Shown one piece after another: positions 9,341 to 17,965 of a stretch of DNA of 64,000 nt; position 1 is the first letter of the stretch; every line of letters starts with the position of its first letter. The translations under genes were made by a program, and so were the position numbers. Location: assembly GCA_038125995.1 (NCBI GenBank), contig JAYPEX010000002.1:62001-126000 (forward strand), given 5' to 3'. The stretch is from MAG-120531 sp038125995 (lineage in GTDB: Bacteria; Bacteroidota; Bacteroidia; Flavobacteriales; Flavobacteriaceae). Below the pieces are notes generated by a model. That model saw only the letters and a list, made by a program, of their open reading frames with translations, had not been told where the DNA came from and searched no databases.

Positions 9341-10075
9341 ATGAATTTAGTTTTAGATATAGGAAACACTCGAGTGAAAGCAGCTGTATTTAAGGTAGAT
9401 ACGATTGTTGATCATTGGGTTTGGGAGCGATCTGCTGCATTAAAAAACACTAAGAGTTTGATTGATCGATTGTCAATTACTCATGCGATGGTGGCCTCTG
9501 TGGGAGGAGAATTTAAAGAACTCATCAGCTTTTTGGAAGTTTCAGTACCTTATTTTTTTGTACTTACTACGCAATCAAAGCTTCCTTTTAAGAATGTCTA
9601 CAAGTCCCCATTAACTCTTGGTGTTGATCGTTTAGCGGTTGTTGCAGCAGCTCATTTTTTGTATCCAAATAAAAATTGTTTAATTATCGATGCAGGGAGT
9701 TGTATTACCTATGAATTATTGACTAATTCTGGAGTGTACTTAGGGGGAGGAATCGCTCCGGGAGTTCAAATGAGGTATAATTCAATGAACACTCAAACAG
9801 CAGCGCTGCCACTTTTGTCAAGACCCGATGAAATCAATAACTACGGTTCCAGCACTGAATCGTGTATGCATTCAGGTGTTATATTAGGGGTCTGTTATGA
9901 AATTGAAGGCTGGATCGGTTCAGTTGAAGCTGAACTGCAAAATTTAACAGTGATTTTAACAGGTGGAGATGCTAAATACTTGTCTAAACAATTAAAAAAC
10001 ACCATATTTGCCCAGCCCAATTTAGCCTTAATTGGTATCAATCAGTTACTTCAATATCAGATAACGCATGCTTAA
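9341..10075 (+). CDS. coaX: Type III pantothenate kinase
   Basis: First enzyme of coenzyme A synthesis: phosphorylates pantothenate with ATP. I start it at the ATG before NLVLDIGNTRVK, giving 244 residues, the usual CoaX size. The frame stays open upstream to 9242, but those codons give a low-complexity lysine/phenylalanine stretch and would overlap the tRNA-Phe promoter region. Motifs seen are the phosphate loop DIGNTR (6-11), the substrate segment LGVDRLAVVAAAH, DAGSCITYEL and the GGGIAPGVQMR loop. The stop overlaps the next gene by 8 bp, so it heads an operon with the outer-membrane protein that follows. Confidence 0.95.
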   Translation: MNLVLDIGNTRVKAAVFKVDTIVDHWVWERSAALKNTKSLIDRLSITHAMVASVGGEFKELISFLEVSVPYFFVLTTQSKLPFKNVYKSPLTLGVDRLAVVAAAHFLYPNKNCLIIDAGSCITYELLTNSGVYLGGGIAPGVQMRYNSMNTQTAALPLLSRPDEINNYGSSTESCMHSGVILGVCYEIEGWIGSVEAELQNLTVILTGGDAKYLSKQLKNTIFAQPNLALIGINQLLQYQITHA

Positions 10076-11333
10076 GAGAATTATAATCGTATTTTTTTTA
10101 GTCCTAGGGACACAACTCCACGCTCAAAAATACACCTCATCTCCATATTCTTATGTGGGATTCGGTGAGATGTTATCTTCTACGACCGTAGAGAATCAAG
10201 CCATGGGTAAGATGAGTATGTATACCGATAGTATTCATCTCAATTTAAACAATCCAGCTGCACTTGGTAAATTAAAAGTTACTAATTACGCGATAGGATT
10301 GTCATCTTCATATTCTTCTTTAGCATCTAATTCACAAAAATCAGATAACCTTGCATCTCGATTAGAATATATTGGTGTTTCGTTTCCGCTTGCAAAGAAA
10401 GTAGGTTTTAGTTTTGGAGTAATGCCTTTTACGGCGATGGATTATCGACTATATGCGGAAAGTTCTGACAGTGATGGGACCCAACTTGATAATATATTCT
10501 CAGGTAATGGAAACATCAATAAATTGTACTTTTCACTAGGATCAAAACTTTTTAAATATTTAGATGTTGGGGCGTCTATGTATTCTAATTTTGGAACGAT
10601 TACTAAGGAACGCATTCAATCGATACCTGATGTTTTTAACGGGACGATCGATCGAAGAACTTCACGCTTAAGAGGTGTGAATTACAATCTCTCAGCACAT
10701 TTGCAACTTCCTTTAACTGAAAAACTCGATTTGTATGCTTCAGCTATACATACTTCGGTTAATGAATTGTCAAGTGAGAATTTAAAAGAGATAGGGACAG
10801 TAAATTTAGAAAATGGTACCGATATTGAAGTTAATTCTGTAGATCTCTCGTTAACAAGTTTGGATCAAACAAGTTTAGTATTACCAGCTAGAAATTCAGT
10901 AGGAGTTGGTTTGGGGACTGATAAATCTTGGTTCTTTGGAGCGCAATACACCAGTTCAGATTTGTCGAATCTAGAAAATGAGTTCTTATCACAGACCAAT
11001 GTGAGTTATCAAAAGAGTTCATTAATAAGTGTTGGAGGATTCTTTATTCCAAATGCGAGTAACTTTGCTTCCTATTTCCAGAGATCAGTTTACCGAGCAG
11101 GAATTCATTTGTCAAATACCGGTTATGTTATTAATAATCAAGAAATAAAGGACTTTGGCGTGAATTTTGGTATGGGTATACCAGTGGGAGGCGTATTGTC
11201 AAATTTAAACACTACTTTGAGTCTTGGAACTAGAGGTACTAAAGAATCTGGTTTAATCAAAGAAAACTATGTTAAATTGAAGATAGGCTTATCATTAAAT
11301 GATATTTGGTTTGCTAAAAGACAGATTAATTAA
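10068..11333 (+). CDS. Putative outer-membrane beta-barrel protein
   Basis: I do not recognise a named family beyond a Bacteroidota outer-membrane protein regularly found after coaX. The 421 residues begin with a signal peptide (MLKRIIIVFFLVLGTQLHAQ). The rest is rich in alternating hydrophobic/polar strands and in Ser, Asn, Gly and aromatic residues, consistent with a FadL-like or porin-like barrel; the N-terminal YTSSPYSYVGFGEML recalls long-chain fatty-acid-transporter-like proteins. It overlaps coaX by 8 bp. A separate promoter lies inside its 3' end for the TPR gene downstream. Function and substrate are unknown. Confidence 0.75.
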   Translation: MLKRIIIVFFLVLGTQLHAQKYTSSPYSYVGFGEMLSSTTVENQAMGKMSMYTDSIHLNLNNPAALGKLKVTNYAIGLSSSYSSLASNSQKSDNLASRLEYIGVSFPLAKKVGFSFGVMPFTAMDYRLYAESSDSDGTQLDNIFSGNGNINKLYFSLGSKLFKYLDVGASMYSNFGTITKERIQSIPDVFNGTIDRRTSRLRGVNYNLSAHLQLPLTEKLDLYASAIHTSVNELSSENLKEIGTVNLENGTDIEVNSVDLSLTSLDQTSLVLPARNSVGVGLGTDKSWFFGAQYTSSDLSNLENEFLSQTNVSYQKSSLISVGGFFIPNASNFASYFQRSVYRAGIHLSNTGYVINNQEIKDFGVNFGMGIPVGGVLSNLNTTLSLGTRGTKESGLIKENYVKLKIGLSLNDIWFAKRQIN

Positions 11334-11342
11334 TTAAATTTG
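11311..11342 (+). promoter_or_regulatory. Promoter of the TPR-protein gene at 11396
   Basis: TTG at 11311-11313, 21 bp, then TAAATTTG at 11335-11342 is an exact TTG-N17-23-TAnnTTTG promoter. It overlaps the end of the upstream coding region and gives a leader of roughly 45 nt. Confidence 0.65.
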
Positions 11343-11395
11343 TATCCTTGTAAAATAACATTGTGTAAAAAATACAAACTAATAAACTAAATAAA

Positions 11396-12769
11396 ATGAA
11401 AAAGAATTTGTTGATACTGGCTATTGCAGTTTTAGGCTTTGTTAAATTAGGTCAAGCCCAGGCTCAAAATCCTGAGTGTTTAACTAATTTATCAATTTAT
11501 ACAGAATACGTAAAAGTAAAAAATTACGATGCTGCTTATGAGCCTTGGAAGCAAGTTTATGATACTTGTCCTTCTTTGAACTGGGCTAACTTTTTATACG
11601 GTGAGCGTATTTTAAAAGACAAGATCGACAAGTCTGAAGGATCAGAGAAGTCAACATATATCAACATGTTGTTGGACCTTTTTAAGAATTCTCAAGAGTA
11701 TTTTCCAAAGAAAGTGAATTTAGCTGATGTGAAAACAGACATAGCACTTTTGATGAATGATGAAAAATTGGCTTCAAAAGAAGAGGTTTTTAACATCTTG
11801 CACGAGGGTTTTACTAAAGATCAAAAAAACTTTAAAAATCCAAAAGCACTCTATTTGTATTTCTCAAATTTAGTTGACTTACACGAAGAGGGGGTAAAAG
11901 ATCTTAATGAGGTCTTTACAATATACGATGAGGTAGTAAATCAGATCGATGTTGAGTTTGCTAGCCTTAACGCTACTTCAACAAAATTACAAGAAAAAGA
12001 GGAGGCTGGGACACTCACTTCTAGAGATCAACGTATGTTAAAGGTTGTTGAGTCAAACTCTAAAGCATTTGATCAAATAGCAGGATCGATCGACACCAAA
12101 TTAGGACGTTTAGCGGATTGTGATAATTTAATTCCATTGTATGAGAAAAACTTCGAAGCGAAGAAAGGTGATGTTAAATGGGTTAAAGGAGCTGTAGGTA
12201 GAATGTTTTCTAAAGAATGTACAGACGACCCTATGTTTGTTAAATTGGTTGAAGCTCAAACGGCATTGGATCCATCTGCTGACACCTATTTCTATTTAGG
12301 TATGTTAAAACAAAAGCAAAATGATTCAAAAAGTGCTGTTGAGAACTTCAATAAAGCAGTTGAATTAGAAACTGATGCCAAGAAAAAATCTTCAATTCTC
12401 TACAAGATTGCTTTGACTTATAAAAATACTTCTAAATCTAAAGCTAGAGATTTTGCTTTAAAAGCTGTTGCTGAAGATGGTTCGAATGGAAATGCTTATT
12501 TGTTTATAGCAAACTTATATGCTAATTCTGCAAACGATTGTGGTGAAACCACTTTCGAAAAGAGGGCAATTTACTGGAAAGCTGCTGAAATGGCTAAGAA
12601 AGCAGGTCGTGTAGATATCAAGCTTAGAAAAAGAGCAGAACAAACTGTAGAGAGTTATGAGCAAAGAGCTCCATCGAGAACTGATATATTTGAATCAGGT
12701 ATGTCTGGAAAAGTTCTTACGTTCAAATGTTGGGTAGGTGGAAGCGTAAAAGTTCCTACTTTAGATTAA
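11396..12769 (+). CDS. Periplasmic tetratricopeptide-repeat protein
   Basis: Exported helical-repeat protein of unknown role. The 457 residues open with a signal peptide (cleavage after about GQAQAQ, residue 24). Two parts are recognisable: an N-terminal helical region with conserved cysteines (PECLTN and DTCPSLNW), and C-terminal TPR units (about 295-375: ADTYFYLGMLKQKQNDSKSA, then KSSILYKIALTYKN). Its stop overlaps the start of the LptC-like gene in a TAATG junction, so the two are translationally coupled. That coupling and the upstream barrel protein suggest a role in outer-membrane or LPS assembly, which is inference only. Confidence 0.75.
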   Translation: MKKNLLILAIAVLGFVKLGQAQAQNPECLTNLSIYTEYVKVKNYDAAYEPWKQVYDTCPSLNWANFLYGERILKDKIDKSEGSEKSTYINMLLDLFKNSQEYFPKKVNLADVKTDIALLMNDEKLASKEEVFNILHEGFTKDQKNFKNPKALYLYFSNLVDLHEEGVKDLNEVFTIYDEVVNQIDVEFASLNATSTKLQEKEEAGTLTSRDQRMLKVVESNSKAFDQIAGSIDTKLGRLADCDNLIPLYEKNFEAKKGDVKWVKGAVGRMFSKECTDDPMFVKLVEAQTALDPSADTYFYLGMLKQKQNDSKSAVENFNKAVELETDAKKKSSILYKIALTYKNTSKSKARDFALKAVAEDGSNGNAYLFIANLYANSANDCGETTFEKRAIYWKAAEMAKKAGRVDIKLRKRAEQTVESYEQRAPSRTDIFESGMSGKVLTFKCWVGGSVKVPTLD

Positions 12770-13374
12770 TGAACTCAAAATATACCCATAAGGGATTTGT
12801 AATGGCCACAGTACTTACTGTGGCTTTACTTTTTAATTCCTGCGAGTCTAAGGATCAAAGTGAATTGTTGGGTATTGATTTAAAAGTCTTTCCTCAGGGG
12901 GTGGCTAAAAATTTTAAACTCTATTACAACGAATACAAGGAAAATAAGAGTGAGTTAATAGCAGTTAGAGATACGACTTCACTTTCTGCAATCTTAGAAG
13001 CTCCATTGAGTGAAGATTACCAGCAATTGATTTTTCCCTATAGAATCTTTCCAGAAGGCATTCAGTTGACTCTCGTAGACGATGATGGAGCTCGAACCTA
13101 TATCAATGCCGATTATGGAAAACTCTATGTTTTGACTTCATTAGTTGATTTAAGAGGTAGTGTTTTGATTGAACTTCCAGATGGATCGACTCTTGAAACC
13201 GATCAACTCTATTGGGATCGTAAAAATGATTGGGTTTTTACAGATAGAGATTTTAAATACACAAATCGAGAAGATAATAGTATAATGAATGGTAAGGGAA
13301 TGGATTTTAAAAGAGATTTTACGTATTTTAATGCCCATCAAACTTATGGTACCATGGTTTTAAAAGAAGAATAA
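12769..13374 (+). CDS. lptC: LptC-family LPS-export lipoprotein
   Basis: LptC links the inner-membrane LptBFG transporter to LptA in the periplasmic lipopolysaccharide bridge. I start it at the ATG of the TAATG junction (201 residues), because that places a signal peptide with a lipobox (LLFNSC) at the N-terminus; an in-frame start 42 bp upstream lies inside the TPR gene. The body shows the beta-jellyroll pattern of LptC-like proteins, with ILEAPL, FPEGI, INADYGKLYV, GSTLETDQLYWDRKNDWVF and MNGKGMDF, the last being the characteristic 'new form/no-form' strand set. A small membrane-protein gene follows after 2 bp. Confidence 0.85.
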   Translation: MNSKYTHKGFVMATVLTVALLFNSCESKDQSELLGIDLKVFPQGVAKNFKLYYNEYKENKSELIAVRDTTSLSAILEAPLSEDYQQLIFPYRIFPEGIQLTLVDDDGARTYINADYGKLYVLTSLVDLRGSVLIELPDGSTLETDQLYWDRKNDWVFTDRDFKYTNREDNSIMNGKGMDFKRDFTYFNAHQTYGTMVLKEE

Positions 13375-13376
13375 TT

Positions 13377-13577
13377 ATGTTAAAAGTATTGAGATTTACA
13401 GAGTATTTATACGTTGTTGTAGCAATTTTATCCATCGTTAAAATAGCGAATAGATACCTGAATAATACAGGGGAGGATATTACAATTTTTGTATTATTTG
13501 GACTTGTTTCTGTCGGAATGTTCTTCTTTAGAAGAAATTATCGAAAGAAATTTGATAAAAGAAAAAACAACTCCTAG
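13377..13577 (+). CDS. Small two-helix membrane protein
   Basis: Unrecognised 66-residue protein with two predicted transmembrane segments (about 10-26 and 36-50) and a strongly basic C-terminal tail (FRRNYRKKFDKRKNNS). It lies 2 bp after the LptC-like gene, and its stop directly precedes the TTG start of the CNNM gene, so this is a real, operon-embedded small gene. The fixed position between lptC and the CNNM protein suggests a minor partner of one of them; no function can be assigned. Confidence 0.75.
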   Translation: MLKVLRFTEYLYVVVAILSIVKIANRYLNNTGEDITIFVLFGLVSVGMFFFRRNYRKKFDKRKNNS

Positions 13578-14849
13578 TTGGAACAACACTTTTTTATAGT
13601 AGGTTTTTCACTGTTGTTTTCCGCCTTTTTTTCAGGGATGGAAATCGCTTATATTTCTGCTAATAAGATTCATTTAGAGCTAGAGAAAAAGCAAGAAGGA
13701 GTGTTTGCCTCAGTTCTGAGAAGATTGACAGCAAAACCTTCAAAGTTTATAACAACCATGCTGATTGGTAACAATATAGCACTGGTGATCTACGGTCTGT
13801 TCATGGGGGATATTCTCATGAATTGGTTTGAGGGCTTTGCTTCAAATTCATCTTCTGACTTGGAGATTATCCTGTTTCAGACAGTGTTGTCTACTTTGGT
13901 CATCCTCATCACAGCGGAATTTCTTCCCAAGGTATTTTTTCAGATTTACGCGAACTCACTGATCAAAATTTTTGCAATTCCTGCCTATTTGTTTTATTGG
14001 GTGTTTTCAATAGTATCCAATTTTATCATTTTTATATCAGATATGATTCTGAAGCTTTTCTTTAATACGGAAGGAGATGAAGTTCAATCAGCATTTTCAA
14101 AAACAGAGCTCGGAAATTACATCAATGAACAAATGGAGTCTGTAGAAGAAGAGGACGAGGTTGATTCAGAAATACAAATCTTTAAAAACGCCTTAGAGTT
14201 TACCAATGTAAAAGCTCGAGAAATCATGGTTCCTCGTACTGATTTGGTGGCCGTAGATCTCAGCACGGAGCCTAAGAAGCTCGTTGAATTATTTTCTCAA
14301 ACTGGATTTTCAAAACTCTTGGTATTTGAAGGAGATTTGGACAATATCATAGGGTACATTCATTCCTACGCCCTTTTTAAAAAACCTTCACATATCAAGA
14401 AAATACTGATGCCTATTGAGTATGTGCCAGAAACAATGTTAATTTCTGACATATTGAATGTGTTGACCAAAAAGCGCAAAAGCGTTGCTATTGTGTTAGA
14501 CGAATACGGAGGAACCTCTGGAATGCTAACGGTCGAAGATATCATCGAGGAGCTCTTTGGAGAAATTGAAGACGAACACGATTCAACGGATCTTATCGAG
14601 GAAGAGAAGGAAGATGGATCATTTGTGTTTTCAGCTCGTTTGGAAGTAGATTATTTGAATGAAGTCTATGGATTAGATCTAGTGGAGAGTGATCAGTACA
14701 ACTCACTTGGTGGTCTTATTGTAAATAATACCGAGGAAATACCTGATTTAAACGAATCCATCGATATTGAAAATTGTCGATTTACCATACTAGAAGTTTC
14801 TGGAAATAAGATTGATTTAGTTCGTTTGCAAGTCTTGGAAGAGAGCTAA
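13578..14849 (+). CDS. CNNM/HlyC-CorC family membrane protein with CBS pair
   Basis: Integral membrane protein of the CNNM (formerly hemolysin C/CorC) family, thought to move or regulate Mg2+ and other divalent cations. The 423 residues comprise a CNNM transmembrane domain (about 1-170, including SAFFSGMEIAYISANKIHLE), a tandem CBS domain (about 205-330: AREIMVPRTDLVAVDL and KRKSVAIVLDEYGGTSGMLT) and a C-terminal CorC/HlyC domain (about 340-423). The start is TTG, directly after the preceding stop. The next ATG would remove the first transmembrane helix, so TTG is the sensible start. No terminator is visible before ppiD, 108 bp downstream. Confidence 0.88.
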   Translation: MEQHFFIVGFSLLFSAFFSGMEIAYISANKIHLELEKKQEGVFASVLRRLTAKPSKFITTMLIGNNIALVIYGLFMGDILMNWFEGFASNSSSDLEIILFQTVLSTLVILITAEFLPKVFFQIYANSLIKIFAIPAYLFYWVFSIVSNFIIFISDMILKLFFNTEGDEVQSAFSKTELGNYINEQMESVEEEDEVDSEIQIFKNALEFTNVKAREIMVPRTDLVAVDLSTEPKKLVELFSQTGFSKLLVFEGDLDNIIGYIHSYALFKKPSHIKKILMPIEYVPETMLISDILNVLTKKRKSVAIVLDEYGGTSGMLTVEDIIEELFGEIEDEHDSTDLIEEEKEDGSFVFSARLEVDYLNEVYGLDLVESDQYNSLGGLIVNNTEEIPDLNESIDIENCRFTILEVSGNKIDLVRLQVLEES

Positions 14850-14957
14850 TTAGCAGCTTATGATTTTCTTTTTTTTAATTGCTTATTATTTTCATTTGAG
14901 TTTCTTTTTTGAAAAGAAAACACTATTTTCGCCCATCTATATCAACAAAATATAACT

Positions 14958-17069
14958 ATGGCAGTATTAGACAAAATCAGACAGAGAACCACTGTTTTAA
15001 TTATCATTATCGGGATGGCACTTTTTGCCTTTGTGATTTCAGGTATTTTTACTCAAAATGGTGTTTCACAGGAGACGGTAATTGGAGAAATTAACGGAGA
15101 GGAAGTTAGTATTACAGAATTTAGACAGCGTTTAGAAGTTGCTGCTGAGCAATCGAAAACTAGTACCACGATGCAATTGGTAGATCAAGTTTGGAATTCA
15201 GCAGTGAGAACAAAACTCTTAGAACAAGAATTTGAATCATTGGGAATTTCGGTAGAAGGTGATCAAATTCTAAACTTCATCAAGAATATTCCAGTATACG
15301 CTCAAACAGAATTATTTCAAGACGAAAACGGCGTTTTTAACAATGAAAAATTCATCGCTGCAGTAGCTGATTGGAAAGTAAATAATCCAAGACAATACCA
15401 ACTGTGGTTACAAGACGAATTAGCGATTTCATTTAATGCGAAAGAGCAGACTTTTAACAATTTAATTTTAGCAGGAGTTAAGGCTTCTGAACTTGAAGGA
15501 AAATATAATTACAAGGCTGCTAATGACAAAGTTTCTATTTCTTTTGTGAAGCTTGCTTATTCATCGATTGCTGATTCATTAGTAACTGTTAAAGAAAGCG
15601 AAGTAAAGGCTTACATCAACGATCATAAAGAGGAATTCAAACAAAGTCCAGCTCGTGATTTGAGATTGGTTTACTTTCCAGAGGTTGCTTCTGCTGAAGA
15701 CGAAAAAGCTATTGAGGCTGAAATCACTTCCCTGTTAGAAGATTCTCAGGAGTTTGATGCTGATACGAATGCAACAGTTAACGTTGCTGGATTTAAAAAT
15801 ACGGACGACATGAGTCTTTTCTTAGATCGTCACTCTGATATTAAGTTCGATACCATTTACAAATCAGATGCTGCTTTAGGATTCCAACAAAGAGAAAATC
15901 TAGTTGGTCTTTCAAAAGGTGAAATTTACGGTCCGTACAAAGAAGACGGATACTTAAAGATTTCAAAAATGATGGATGTTAAGAAAAATGGTACAGCTAA
16001 AGCGAGTCATATCTTAATTTCATGGGTAGGTGCTCAATCTGCAAATGCTTCTGTAACCAGAACTAAAGAGGAGGCGAAGTCAATGGCGAATCAATTACTA
16101 AGACAAGCTCGTAATGCAAATGTGGCTGAATTCTATCAATTAGCAAGAGATAATTCAGATGGCCCTTCAGCTTCAAGAGGTGGAGACTTGGGTTATTTTG
16201 AAGAGGGTCAAATGGTTGCTGAATTCAACGATTTTGTTTTCGGTTCAAAAGTAGGTGCTATCGATATGATTGAAACTGATTTTGGTTATCACATTGTAAA
16301 GATAGACGACAAAAAAGACACCTATCAAATTGCAACTTTAGCTAGAAGTTTGGCTCCGTCTGAAGAGACGATTAATGCGAATTTTAAAAATGCTACTAGT
16401 TTTGAAATGGCTGTGAGTAAAGATTCCAATAACTTTGGCAGTATTGCTTCAGAGAGCAATTATCAAGTGCGTTCTGTGAGTAAAGTAGGTGCTTTAGAGG
16501 AAAACTTACCTGGATTAGGAGCACAGCGTTCAGTGATTCAATGGGCATTTAACGATGATGCTGCTATTGGAGCTATCAGAAAGTTTGATTTAGGAACGGG
16601 TTATGCGGTGGTTCAATTGACTGCTATATACAATGAAGGAACCACTTCTATTGCTGATGCATCGATTAAAGCGATTCCAGCTATTAGAAAAGAAAAGAAA
16701 GCTCAGTTGCTCAAAGAGCAATACACTGGTAAATCTATGGATGCTATAGCTTCTGAAGCTAAGATGGAAATAGCAACTGCTTCAGCTCTTAGTTTAAGTA
16801 GTCCAGTGATTCCTGGATCTGGGAGAGAAGCTTATATCGTAGGTAAAGCTTTTGGAATGGAAGAAGGACAAGAGAGTGATCTAATTCAAGGAAACGACGG
16901 AGTGTACAAGATTAAAGTAACCTCTAAGATGGAGGCAGAAGCCTTAGAATCTTATGCGATCTATGCTTCTTCAATTGAAGCACAACGCAAGTCGATTGCT
17001 CCTTATTCTATTTTCAGTGCAATAGAAAAAGCTGCTGATATTATAGATAATAGAGCTGTATTTTACTAG
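14958..17069 (+). CDS. ppiD: PpiD/SurA-type periplasmic peptidyl-prolyl isomerase
   Basis: Membrane-anchored periplasmic foldase that assists outer-membrane protein folding. The 703 residues have one N-terminal transmembrane helix (about 13-31), a SurA-N-like chaperone domain (about 36-230) and one parvulin PPIC domain (about 344-450: GTAKASHILISWVG, then GGDLGYFEEGQMVAEF and GYHIVKIDD). A second, degenerate region extends to the C-terminus. The start is the ATG before AVLDKIRQRTTVLI. The gene overlaps the converging kinase by 4 bp (CTAG), and its terminator appears to lie inside that gene at 17105-17140. Confidence 0.92.
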   Translation: MAVLDKIRQRTTVLIIIIGMALFAFVISGIFTQNGVSQETVIGEINGEEVSITEFRQRLEVAAEQSKTSTTMQLVDQVWNSAVRTKLLEQEFESLGISVEGDQILNFIKNIPVYAQTELFQDENGVFNNEKFIAAVADWKVNNPRQYQLWLQDELAISFNAKEQTFNNLILAGVKASELEGKYNYKAANDKVSISFVKLAYSSIADSLVTVKESEVKAYINDHKEEFKQSPARDLRLVYFPEVASAEDEKAIEAEITSLLEDSQEFDADTNATVNVAGFKNTDDMSLFLDRHSDIKFDTIYKSDAALGFQQRENLVGLSKGEIYGPYKEDGYLKISKMMDVKKNGTAKASHILISWVGAQSANASVTRTKEEAKSMANQLLRQARNANVAEFYQLARDNSDGPSASRGGDLGYFEEGQMVAEFNDFVFGSKVGAIDMIETDFGYHIVKIDDKKDTYQIATLARSLAPSEETINANFKNATSFEMAVSKDSNNFGSIASESNYQVRSVSKVGALEENLPGLGAQRSVIQWAFNDDAAIGAIRKFDLGTGYAVVQLTAIYNEGTTSIADASIKAIPAIRKEKKAQLLKEQYTGKSMDAIASEAKMEIATASALSLSSPVIPGSGREAYIVGKAFGMEEGQESDLIQGNDGVYKIKVTSKMEAEALESYAIYASSIEAQRKSIAPYSIFSAIEKAADIIDNRAVFY

Positions 17070-17965
17070 TAGTAAATCATATCCCTAAAAGGGATCACAG
17101 TATCAAAACCCTTTTCTAGTACATAGGAAGGGGTTTTTTTAGTTCCACACATTAGAACAAAATCCCCACCCCAGGCTCCTAAGCTTTTGACAGCTCCCTG
17201 GTAATCTGAAAAGAACTGTTCTTTGATTGGTTTTATATTTAAAATGGAAGCCATCAATGATTCGTGTACGCTTAGTAGTTCTTGAAAGCGATTTAAGTCT
17301 TTAGCTTTTGTCAATTGATCCGTGAGGGAGCTAATGTCTTGAATAGCATTTTGCTTGTCAAAATGAAGCTTTTGATAGGAGTTGATCGCTTCTGAGCTGA
17401 TTTGTTTGCTGCCTAGATAGACAAAAAAGAGGTGGTCACTAAAATTAGGGTTGAAGGAACATTCTGCAATACAAGGTTTTTGATTCTCAACATTATAAAT
17501 GATAGGACCCTTTGCTGTTGCACAGGCGATATCGTATCCACTGCCTTTAAATCGTTCTTTAAGCAGAAAATATGGATCTATAGCTGCCCATTGTGCAATA
17601 GTACTAATCAGTGTAGAGGAGGATCCCAATCCCCATTCCCTAGGGAATTCTAAGTAGGTTTTGACTGTCACACCACAACCTAAAAACTTTGGATTCTGTT
17701 TCTTGGCTTCTAATAAGAGGGTGATTAAATGTCTTGATGTTTCTAGATCTGTTGTCTCTGTCTTCTTGAAGTCGGTAGTACAACTCATCGAAAACCATAA
17801 TTGGTTATTGTGGTCAAAACTCTCCCAGTGAATCAATTGATCATTTTGAGAAGTAACCTCTAGCTTTTGTCCTTTTTTGGTAGGTAATGCTAACCCTCTG
17901 GCTCCATCTAAAATGAGGTATTCTCCACTGATGAGTAATTTTCCGTGAGCGTAAAATTCCTTCAT
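17066..17965 (-). CDS. GYDIA-family GHMP kinase (mevalonate-type)
   Basis: ATP-dependent small-molecule kinase of the GHMP superfamily; the position beside HMG-CoA reductase argues for a mevalonate or phosphomevalonate kinase role in isoprenoid synthesis. The 299 residues show an N-terminal GKLLISGEYLILDGARGLAL, the glycine-rich ATP motif GLGSSS (112-117) and the name-giving GYDIA (143-147). It lies directly downstream of the HMG-CoA reductase gene (start 1 bp after its stop), in the same operon. The exact substrate cannot be decided from sequence. Confidence 0.88.
   Translation of the reverse strand: MKEFYAHGKLLISGEYLILDGARGLALPTKKGQKLEVTSQNDQLIHWESFDHNNQLWFSMSCTTDFKKTETTDLETSRHLITLLLEAKKQNPKFLGCGVTVKTYLEFPREWGLGSSSTLISTIAQWAAIDPYFLLKERFKGSGYDIACATAKGPIIYNVENQKPCIAECSFNPNFSDHLFFVYLGSKQISSEAINSYQKLHFDKQNAIQDISSLTDQLTKAKDLNRFQELLSVHESLMASILNIKPIKEQFFSDYQGAVKSLGAWGGDFVLMCGTKKTPSYVLEKGFDTVIPFRDMIYY
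17105..17140 (+). terminator. ppiD terminator embedded in the opposing kinase gene
   Basis: On the plus strand, 17105-17118 pairs with 17124-17137 to give a 14-bp stem (AAAACCCTTT...AAGGGGTTTT plus CTA/TAG; two G-T pairs) with a 5-nt loop, ending in seven T. It begins 36 bp after the ppiD stop and lies wholly inside the 3' coding end of the converging kinase gene. The opposite strand has only a short T-run, so the polarity fits ppiD. Confidence 0.75.
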
